Part shown: piece after piece, positions 1 to 5,320 of the stretch
Layout of the letters: every line of letters begins with the position of its first letter
Numbering within the stretch: the first letter of the stretch is position 1
Assembly (NCBI GenBank): GCA_903888815.1
Contig: CAISVC010000010.1
Location: 1 to 7,538 of the forward strand
Direction of reading: 5' to 3'
Origin: an uncultured Fibrobacterota bacterium
GTDB lineage: Bacteria; Fibrobacterota; Chitinivibrionia; Chitinivibrionales; Chitinispirillaceae
DNA length: 7,538 bases
Notes under the pieces: generated by a model
What the model saw: the letters and a program-made list of their open reading frames with translations, nothing else
Database searches by the model: none
What the model was told of the DNA's origin: nothing
Position numbers and translations under genes: made by a program

Positions 1-2
1 CA

Positions 3-194
3 CTGGGGGAAGTTGTCTTCAATACGGGGATGACCGGATATCAGGAGATAATTACAGATCCGTCCTACAAGGGACAGATTGTAACCATGACATATCCCCT
101 CATAGGCAATTACGGAATAGGTCGACAGCCTTGTTTTTCAGAAGGATTCGAGCGAATATTTTTCCTTTGCTCCGGCCGGCATCGGCCAGTATAA
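3..194 (+). pseudogene. carA: carA fragment, carbamoyl-phosphate synthetase small subunit, truncated at about base 120
   Basis: Read from base 3, the frame begins LGEVVFNTGMTGYQE and continues through a TDPSYKGQIV segment to YPLIGNYGI near base 117. This is the highly conserved N-terminal part of CarA, about residues 28-68 of the usual 360-380. CarA pairs with CarB and supplies ammonia from glutamine for carbamoyl phosphate, used in arginine and pyrimidine synthesis in the cytoplasm. The start lies left of the window. After GNYGI the expected acidic CarA continuation is absent: the frame reads unrelated residues (RQPCF and so on) and stops at TAA 192-194. The glutaminase domain, which forms the C-terminal half of CarA, is missing. 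Only about bases 3-119 are carA; 120-194 is read-through. The family call is firm. Whether the break is a real genomic scar or an assembly chimera cannot be decided here. Confidence 0.85.
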
Positions 195-348
195 TGCAAC
201 GGCCAAAATCAAGATCGGCCGCTTCAGAAAAGGGAGCTGGCTGCATACGAGCATCGATACCACGGCCGGCATGCCGCGTATACGGCGCTCCTGTTCCACG
301 GGCGACAGCGCTATTGTCAGGAGATACATCTCGAATTTCTTCAACTGA
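121..348 (+). pseudogene. Unrecognised 3' gene fragment fused to the carA remnant
   Basis: Frame +1 is open from just after a TAG at 118-120 to TGA at 346-348, giving 75 codons beginning VDSLVFQKDSSEYF. Codon use looks like genuine coding sequence: third positions are mostly G or C (gcc ggc atc ggc cag; aag atc ggc cgc ttc), as in the hydrolase genes downstream. The other frames of this stretch are rich in arginine and read like shadows. There is no ATG, GTG or TTG with a ribosome binding site at the left end, so this looks like the tail of a gene whose front is missing. The product is hydrophilic and basic, with no membrane segment or motif that I recognise. A possible terminator follows about 35 bases after the stop. 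The left boundary coincides with the end of carA homology. No function is proposed. Confidence 0.4.
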
Positions 349-382
349 AGACAGCGTTTTATATTTTCCATGGATTGAAAAC

Positions 383-411
383 AACGGCCCCGGTTGCGGC
401 GAGGTCGTTTT
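383..411 (+). terminator. Possible rho-independent terminator after the orphan fragment
   Basis: AACGGCC (383-389) can pair with GGTCGTT (403-409), a 7-bp stem with one G-U pair and a 13-base loop, running into TTTT (408-411). It lies 35 bases after the TGA at 346-348 and before the AT-rich leader of the GH29 gene, which is where a transcript end would be expected. The T-run is short and the loop is large, so the call is tentative. Confidence 0.3.
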
Positions 412-480
412 CGTTGCTGGTTACTATATAGTTGTGGCAAATTTAAAAAAAGTATTATATTTAATGAAAATGGGGGTAGT

Positions 481-510
481 ACGACATGTGTAATAGTACA
501 CTAATACAAT
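481..510 (+). promoter_or_regulatory. Candidate sigma-70-type promoter for the GH29 gene
   Basis: ACGACA (481-486) as a -35 box and TACAAT (505-510, one mismatch to TATAAT) as a -10 box are separated by 18 bases. This would place the transcript start near 517 and give a leader of about 55 bases. The spacer holds an inverted repeat, GTGTA-ATAG-TACAC (488-501), and TAGTAC occurs twice (477-482 and 494-499). A weaker alternative pair is TTGTGG (432-437) with TATATT (456-461). The call rests on hexamer matches alone, in an AT-rich stretch where chance matches are common. Confidence 0.35.
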
Positions 511-529
511 TAGGTTCAGGGCGAGTATT

Positions 530-558
530 AAAAAACGTTTTCGAATCAACCGTTTTTT
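530..558 (+). promoter_or_regulatory. Inverted repeat with LacI-family-like AAAACGTTTT palindrome in the GH29 leader
   Basis: AAAAAACG (530-537) is the exact inverse of CGTTTTTT (551-558), with 13 bases between. The left arm also forms the perfect palindrome AAAACGTTTT (532-541), whose central CG with flanking A and T runs resembles operators of LacI/GalR-family sugar regulators. It sits about 20 bases downstream of the candidate -10 box and directly before the ribosome binding site, a position where a bound repressor would block transcription. It could instead form a leader hairpin. The A and T runs make chance palindromes likelier, and no regulator gene is visible. Confidence 0.35.
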
Positions 559-559
559 G

Positions 560-567
560 AAGGGGGG
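560..567 (+). promoter_or_regulatory. Ribosome binding site fixing the GH29 start at 572
   Basis: AAGGGGGG at 560-567 sits 4 bases before ATG 572. A TTG at 557-559 is in frame and would add five residues (MKGGR), but it overlaps this site and has no Shine-Dalgarno sequence of its own, so ATG 572 is preferred. Confidence 0.6.
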
Positions 568-571
568 ACGT

Positions 572-2302
572 ATGTTTCACAAAAAGCCAGATGGTATGTT
601 CAATCTTGTCTTCTGTTCTGCGACAGTCATGGTATGGTTGCTGTTGTCAGCAACGGCCGCGTCTGCCCAGACGTTCACGCTTGATTCGCTGCAGCGGCGT
701 TACGTAGACAAACGTTTCGGCATGGTCATCCATTTTAACATGAACACCTATTCTCCCGGCTGGGCGAATAACCGCGTCAATCCGTTGCTGTTCAATCCAA
801 CGAACCTGGATTGCGCCCAGTGGGCTGCGGCAGCTAAAGCCGCGAAGATGACCTATGGCGTTTTGACGGCCAAGCACCATGACGGATTCACCATCTGGCC
901 CTCCAAGCAGACCCCGCCGAACGGCCAATCGGTGTATACCATCGTGCAAAGTTCTCAATCGACCATGGACGTCGTAAAATCGTATACCGACGCTTTCCGG
1001 GCAGCAGGCCTCTGGCCTGGATTATACATGTCCATGTTTGATGTCGCCAATGGCGTACCACGCAGTTCTACAACCAGATGGACTCCGGCCATCCGGACTT
1101 TTATTCTGGGGCAGATAACCGAGTTGCTCACCGGTTACGGCGAAATTCCGATATTCTGGTTCGACGGTTACGCCTGGGCTACCGGGCACTGGGCCAATCC
1201 GTGGCAGGAGATACGGGACACGATCAAGGCCCTGCAACCCAATTGCCTTATTGTAGAAACCAACGGCATGTCGCTACCGTGGGAATCCGATGCGGTCTTT
1301 ATCGAAGAGGACGGTACGAACTGGATCCCGCCCGGAAATACCAATGCCGCGGTCCAGGCCTCATCGATTTCCGGTAACTGGTTCTGGGACAACAGTGCGA
1401 CGAGCGGCAGCACACTGAAGTCAGTTGCCAATATCGTGACCACCCATCTGAATGCGCTCAATCCGCTCTACTGTAACTACCAGCTCAACTGTCCGCCCAA
1501 CAGGCAAGGACTCATGGATACGGCAATCGTCAACAGGCTTACGGCGGTCGGAGCGGCATGGAGTCCCAATCTTTCGCGGCCGCCGCTGCCACAGCAGCCT
1601 CCCATGATCGAGTCGCCGATTACGCCTGTTTCGGTAACCGCGACGAGCGGGACCGCTTTGAATGCGATCGACGGTGTCCTGGACAGGATCGTTACCGCGG
1701 GTGTACAGACGCTCTGGCAGTCGACCGGCGCTTTGCCGCAGTCGGTAACGCTTGACTTTGGCAAATCTTACAGCAACATCACCTATCTTTTTTATCTGCC
1801 GAGAAGACTCGCGAACACCACGGGCAATATTACGTCGTACCGGATATATGTAAGTACCAATGGAACGACATTTACCCAAATCACTACAGGCACGGCGATA
1901 GGAGGCGGTACCTTCGGCACTTGGGCGCCGGATTCGACGATAAAGCGGGTCTCCTTTGCCCCGCAGACCGCGCGCTATATACGGCTCGAAGCAGTGGCGG
2001 TAAACGGCGGTACTTCAGCGGTCATCTGCGATTTGTCTGTTGGAGGCCCCAGGGGCACGACCGCGGTCAGCAAGCCGGAATTAAAACGCACGCTCCAGGG
2101 CCCTGAAACGATGATAAGGACCGCGATTGGCCGGGTCAATATCGGCCCCTCGATTGCGGACAAGCGCAGAACGGTTGCCCTCTATGACCTTGGCGGGCAT
2201 CTCGTAGGACAAAAACAGGTCGACAAAGGGACCATTGACTTGCATGAAGAGTTCGGCGCGGCCGATGGCGTTTATATCGTTCGGGTCAAAGTAGACAAAT
2301 AA
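572..2302 (+). CDS. Secreted GH29 alpha-L-fucosidase with F5/8 type C (CBM32-like) module and C-terminal sorting-like tail
   Basis: This 576-residue exo-hydrolase should release alpha-linked L-fucose from glycans outside the cytoplasm. A signal peptide covers residues 1-32 (hydrophobic core about 18-29, ASA cleavage site before QTF). The GH29 barrel spans about 38-335: GMVIHFNMNTYSPGW (50-64), LTAKHHDGFTIWPSK (98-112) and IFWFDG (194-199), where D198 is the expected nucleophile. E245 or E246 in FIEEDG is a candidate acid/base; its position varies in this family. The barrel ends with NCPPNRQGL (306-314), the family's usual closing motif. Residues about 352-490 form a discoidin-like F5/8 C fold (LDFGKSY, SYRIYVSTNG, ARYIRLE) that probably binds sugar. 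Residues about 533-574 (VALYDLGGHLVG, GVYIVRVK) resemble a Por/T9SS type A sorting domain. The HF-N-N-T-Y and KHHDGF-WPSK pattern recalls the alpha-1,3/4-fucosidase branch (GH29-B), but linkage specificity is not proven. It is followed by a terminator-like hairpin. Confidence 0.92.
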   Translation: MFHKKPDGMFNLVFCSATVMVWLLLSATAASAQTFTLDSLQRRYVDKRFGMVIHFNMNTYSPGWANNRVNPLLFNPTNLDCAQWAAAAKAAKMTYGVLTAKHHDGFTIWPSKQTPPNGQSVYTIVQSSQSTMDVVKSYTDAFRAAGLWPGLYMSMFDVANGVPRSSTTRWTPAIRTFILGQITELLTGYGEIPIFWFDGYAWATGHWANPWQEIRDTIKALQPNCLIVETNGMSLPWESDAVFIEEDGTNWIPPGNTNAAVQASSISGNWFWDNSATSGSTLKSVANIVTTHLNALNPLYCNYQLNCPPNRQGLMDTAIVNRLTAVGAAWSPNLSRPPLPQQPPMIESPITPVSVTATSGTALNAIDGVLDRIVTAGVQTLWQSTGALPQSVTLDFGKSYSNITYLFYLPRRLANTTGNITSYRIYVSTNGTTFTQITTGTAIGGGTFGTWAPDSTIKRVSFAPQTARYIRLEAVAVNGGTSAVICDLSVGGPRGTTAVSKPELKRTLQGPETMIRTAIGRVNIGPSIADKRRTVALYDLGGHLVGQKQVDKGTIDLHEEFGAADGVYIVRVKVDK

Positions 2303-2309
2303 ATTCGAC

Positions 2310-2333
2310 CCGGCGAAAAAAACGCCGGCTTTT
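2310..2333 (+). terminator. Probable rho-independent terminator after the GH29 gene
   Basis: CCGGCG (2310-2315) pairs perfectly with CGCCGG (2323-2328) around a loop of seven A residues, followed by CTTTT. It starts 8 bases after the GH29 stop. The stem is short (6 bp) but entirely G-C, and the T-run is short, so it may be leaky and allow read-through into GH43. Confidence 0.6.
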
Positions 2334-2423
2334 GCAGCGTCGCCAGGAAAACGGTGCGGGTGAGCGCGGATGCGATCTGAACAGGGTACCCGTTAGCAGA
2401 AGGTTTTGCTTGGCAGATAGTAA

Positions 2424-2441
2424 CTACTCTTTAAAGTAGGA
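2424..2441 (+). promoter_or_regulatory. Weak ribosome binding site of the GH43 gene within a small inverted repeat
   Basis: The 143-base gap between GH29 and GH43 holds the terminator and this site. AGGA (2438-2441), only 4 bases before ATG 2446, is the best Shine-Dalgarno match. CTACT (2424-2428) is the inverse of AGTAG (2435-2439), so a 5-bp hairpin with a CTTTAA loop would partly cover the site. I see no convincing -35/-10 pair; TTGCTT (2406-2411) is the closest -35 match and has no good partner. Such a small stem may be chance. Confidence 0.25.
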
Positions 2442-2445
2442 CTAT

Positions 2446-4398
2446 ATGGTGAACAGCTCGTTCCAGCGGCCATTCTGTTTAGGATGTCTCATGGCCCTTA
2501 TGGCGCTGGTTCGGGTTCCGGCTGACGTCGGTAATCTCGGCGCATGGGGCGACCAGGGTGACGGGACTTACAAGAACCCGATTCTCCCCGGCGATTACAG
2601 CGATATCGATGTCATACAGGTCGACAGCGTCTATTATGCCATTTCGTCAACTTTTCAGTTTTCGCCCGGAGTGATAATTTTACAGTCGAAAGACCTGGTA
2701 AACTGGACGATACTGGGGCATGTAACCGACAGTTTGACCCTTATCGGCCCGAGGTTGAATTACACGATCATGGGCCGCAGCGGGCGCGGCATCTGGGCCG
2801 GTTCCATACGGCATTACCAGGGAAAGTTCCGGGTCTATTTCTGCACGCCGGACGAGGGCTGTTTCATGAGTACCGCCGTCAACGCGGCCGGGCCGTGGGA
2901 CCCCTTGACAAGGGTACTCTCGGACACCAGCACCAACTTCCCGGCGGCCGGGTGGGACGATTGCTGCCCGTTCTGGGACGACAACGGCCAGGGGTATCTG
3001 GTACTTTCCAATTTCAGCAATTCCTATAACATTCACCTCTGCAAGATGAGCGCGGACGGGAAGAGGCTGCTCTCGGCCACAGATTCGATCATTCATCAAT
3101 CTTCGGGCAGCGAGGCCAATAAGCTTTACAAAATAAACGGATATTACTACCACTATTACAGCGAAACCGGCCATCCCTCGCCCGAAGGCAGGGTGGTGAT
3201 GATGGAGCGCTCGACGAATATTTACGGCCCCTATACCGAAAGAAAAGAACTGATACACTCAAACGGCTCAGACAGGGAACCGAACCAAGGTGGATTAGTG
3301 CAGGACCGCGTGGGGGGATGGTGGTTTGTTACCCACCAGGGTACAGGCGGTGTGCCGGATGGACGCACAGCATGTTTGTTGCCGGTAAACTGGGTAAACG
3401 GCTGGCCGATCATCGGAATAGATAATGATGGCGACGGAATCGGAGAAATGGTGTGGGGTAGGCAAAAACCGATAGCAGGCTGTCCGATAACGATTCCTCA
3501 GTCCAGTGATGAATTCTCCAGTTCAACGCTGCAACCCCAATGGGAGTGGTTTTACCAGCCGCGGGCCGATAAGTGGTCATTGAGCGCCAGATCCGGTTTT
3601 CTGCGGTTGTCGGCGTTCAGGCCTCTCACGACAGGTGCTTTTTTTACTGCAGGAAATACCATTTCGCAGCGGTACATGCGCACCGATACCGGGATCGCCT
3701 GTGTTAAAATGGATATTTCGAAAATGGTTGACGGACAGGAAGCAGGGCTTTGCCATTTCAACGGAGGCAGCAACTATGCCACTATTGGCATTGTGCAAAC
3801 AGCCGGAGTAAGAAGTCTGAAATATAATAACAATGGGACCGTCACCAATGGCCCCCAGGTGTCCGCTGCGCAGATCTTTATCTGGCTGAGGTCGAAAATG
3901 AGCAGGCAGGCAAACAGCACCTGCGAATACAGCCTGGACAGCACGACCTTTACTCAGCTTGGAGGAACCTATGCGCTTGGGTGGGGCAACTACCGCGGCG
4001 ACAGGCTCGGCATGTACTGTTATAACAACACTACTGAAAGCGGCTATGTGGACATTGATTGGTTCCATTATACTTTTGCCGGGCCAACACCGACACCGGT
4101 GGCCATCAATTCTCAAAAGAACAGCAACACAGCGCAGAGCAACAAGAACATCAGCGTGCAATGCATTGCCGGAGGTGATGGCAGAACAATAATCAAACTG
4201 CCTGAACACCTGCGCTCAAATGCACAGGTGACAATGTACGATATTGCAGGGCGGGCAATTCCATTTACTATTGAACAATCGGGAATGTATCTGTCGGTAA
4301 ATCATCTGTCAACCAACATTGTTTTTTTGAGAATACAGAGCGGACGGCAATCTGCGGTTACAATCGGTGCCATTTCGGAGCCAGGGATAGAAAAATGA
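2446..4398 (+). CDS. Secreted GH43 glycosidase (subfamily 12-like arabinofuranosidase/xylosidase) with C-terminal beta-sandwich and sorting-like tail
   Basis: This 650-residue enzyme should cleave terminal arabinofuranose or xylose. A probable signal peptide covers residues 1-26 (hydrophobic 11-22, VPA cleavage site). The five-bladed GH43 propeller spans about 43-325. Its three catalytic carboxylates are visible: base D53 in NPILPGDYSDID, pKa-tuning D172 in WDDCCPFWDDNGQGYLV, and acid E223 in GSEANKLYKINGYYY. The stretches SSTFQFSPG (67-75), GIWAG (115-119) and TPDEG (134-138) match the subfamily 12 style, where arabinofuranosidases are known; the substrate remains inferred. An acidic DNDGDG loop (326-331), possibly calcium-binding, leads to a concanavalin-like beta-sandwich (about 353-546), the usual GH43 C-terminal partner. 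A Thr/Pro/Ser/Asn linker (547-570) precedes a tail with VTMYDIAGR (595-603), like the GH29 tail but less canonical at its end. The stop overlaps the next gene's start by ATGA, which implies translational coupling. Confidence 0.9.
   Translation: MVNSSFQRPFCLGCLMALMALVRVPADVGNLGAWGDQGDGTYKNPILPGDYSDIDVIQVDSVYYAISSTFQFSPGVIILQSKDLVNWTILGHVTDSLTLIGPRLNYTIMGRSGRGIWAGSIRHYQGKFRVYFCTPDEGCFMSTAVNAAGPWDPLTRVLSDTSTNFPAAGWDDCCPFWDDNGQGYLVLSNFSNSYNIHLCKMSADGKRLLSATDSIIHQSSGSEANKLYKINGYYYHYYSETGHPSPEGRVVMMERSTNIYGPYTERKELIHSNGSDREPNQGGLVQDRVGGWWFVTHQGTGGVPDGRTACLLPVNWVNGWPIIGIDNDGDGIGEMVWGRQKPIAGCPITIPQSSDEFSSSTLQPQWEWFYQPRADKWSLSARSGFLRLSAFRPLTTGAFFTAGNTISQRYMRTDTGIACVKMDISKMVDGQEAGLCHFNGGSNYATIGIVQTAGVRSLKYNNNGTVTNGPQVSAAQIFIWLRSKMSRQANSTCEYSLDSTTFTQLGGTYALGWGNYRGDRLGMYCYNNTTESGYVDIDWFHYTFAGPTPTPVAINSQKNSNTAQSNKNISVQCIAGGDGRTIIKLPEHLRSNAQVTMYDIAGRAIPFTIEQSGMYLSVNHLSTNIVFLRIQSGRQSAVTIGAISEPGIEK
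4383..4398 (+). promoter_or_regulatory. Ribosome binding site and ATGA stop/start overlap
   Basis: AGGGA (4383-4387), seven bases before ATG 4395, serves the SUMF1-fold lipoprotein gene and lies inside the end of GH43. The ATG at 4395 overlaps the GH43 TGA (4396-4398), so the two proteins are probably made from one message by coupled translation. Confidence 0.6.
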
Positions 4399-5264
4399 AA
4401 AACATCGCTTTGTCAGGCACACTTTTCGCAATAGCGCTCTTTTTCGCATGCAATAACCCGACCAGTGCACCCACCCCCGCCCATATCAAAAAGCTCATGC
4501 AGTATTATATCACCGGCGGAACGTTTATGATGGGGCAGGACAGCCTGGTCAGCGGTTGTGATGCCGCGCCCGTGCATCAGGTAACAGTTTCCTCGTTTTA
4601 TATGGACAGTAGCGAAGTCACCCAGGCCGAATATCAATCGCTCATGAAAACGAATCCGTCGAACCACAGGGGACAGGACTATTATCCGGTGGAGATGGTG
4701 ACGTGGTTTGATGCAGTGCTTTTCTGCAATGCACGGAGCAAACGGGATGCACTGGACTCGGTGTACAGTTACTCTGCAGTTGATACGATGTGGGCGCACT
4801 GTCATGGACTCCTGGATCTGAAGATTAATTTTCCAAAGAATGGTTACCGGCTTCCCACAGAAGCCGAGTGGGAATATGCCTGCCGGGCAGGAACTAAAAG
4901 CAGGTATTTCTGGGGCGATACCTTGGATGGCAAATATTGTTGGAACCAGGATAACAGCGGGGATTCGTCGCATGTTATCGCGACCACAACCCCGAATGCA
5001 TTCCGCCTTTACGACATGAACGGGAATGTGATGGAGTGGTGCCATGATTGGTATGCGGTTGGAAATTACCCCGATAGTACGATTGTTCAACCTGATCCGA
5101 CAGGCCCTGATTCGGTTGACTTTCCCCAACGTGTTTGTCGCGGAGGCGCCTATGACCCGATCAGCGGTTGGCCTGCCGGCTACCCAATGTTCTCTGCGAC
5201 CCGGTTCGGTCGCGATCCGAATACGACGAGCTACACTTTGGGGATCCGCTGCGTACGGCGATAA
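4395..5264 (+). CDS. SUMF1/FGE-fold lipoprotein, probably not an active formylglycine-generating enzyme
   Basis: This 289-residue protein starts with a lipoprotein signal: hydrophobic core, then LFFAC with C19 as the lipid-bearing cysteine, and a Pro/Thr/Ser spacer. Residues about 36-289 are one FGE-sulfatase (SUMF1) domain with its usual landmarks: GGTFMMG (41-47), the HQVTVSSFYMDSSEVTQAEY region (61-80), PVEMVTWFDAVLFCN (98-112), GYRLPTEAEWEYACRAG (150-166), YDMNGNVMEWCHDWY (206-220), CRGGAY (248-253) and LGIRCVRR (282-289). True FGE oxidises a sulfatase cysteine to formylglycine using two cysteines in the segment after RGG. Here that segment (252-284) has none, so catalysis is unlikely. 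No sulfatase gene is in view. Related SUMF1-fold proteins serve as lectin-like or surface scaffold proteins, and that role fits here better. The ATG overlaps the GH43 stop, and 56 bases separate this gene from GH38. Attachment to outer or inner membrane cannot be told. Confidence 0.85.
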   Translation: MKNIALSGTLFAIALFFACNNPTSAPTPAHIKKLMQYYITGGTFMMGQDSLVSGCDAAPVHQVTVSSFYMDSSEVTQAEYQSLMKTNPSNHRGQDYYPVEMVTWFDAVLFCNARSKRDALDSVYSYSAVDTMWAHCHGLLDLKINFPKNGYRLPTEAEWEYACRAGTKSRYFWGDTLDGKYCWNQDNSGDSSHVIATTTPNAFRLYDMNGNVMEWCHDWYAVGNYPDSTIVQPDPTGPDSVDFPQRVCRGGAYDPISGWPAGYPMFSATRFGRDPNTTSYTLGIRCVRR

Positions 5265-5311
5265 GGAGATAAACGCTGCTTTCAAGCATACCTGTGCATA
5301 ACCATTAAAAG

Positions 5312-5319
5312 AAGGGAAG
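5312..5319 (+). promoter_or_regulatory. Ribosome binding site of the GH38 gene
   Basis: AAGGGAAG at 5312-5319 directly precedes ATG 5321. An upstream in-frame GTG at 5294 meets TAA after three more codons, so ATG 5321 is the only workable start. The 56-base gap shows no terminator hairpin, which supports co-transcription with the lipoprotein gene. Confidence 0.55.
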
Positions 5320-5320
5320 T

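Noticed and set aside
396..425. A second GEVVF reading in the frame +2 translation, resembling the carA motif
   Set aside because: Only five residues match and the following residues (VAGYY) do not follow CarA. The DNA shows no convincing duplication of bases 3-40.
131..493. 120-codon plus-strand frame starting at ATG 131
   Set aside because: It has no ribosome binding site, an arginine-rich shadow-like composition, and runs through the candidate terminator into AT-rich leader DNA. The +1 frame of the same stretch has better codon use.
557..571. TTG 557 as an alternative GH29 start
   Set aside because: It would overlap the strong AAGGGGGG site that is ideally placed for ATG 572, and it lacks its own Shine-Dalgarno sequence.
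2476..2490. LGC near the GH43 N-terminus as a lipobox
   Set aside because: The hydrophobic stretch continues after C14 instead of preceding it, so an ordinary signal peptide cut near A26 fits better.
5263..5268. AAGGAG right at the end of the lipoprotein gene as the ribosome binding site of a small gene
   Set aside because: No ATG, GTG or TTG follows at a workable distance, and the next start candidate (GTG 5294) stops after four codons.
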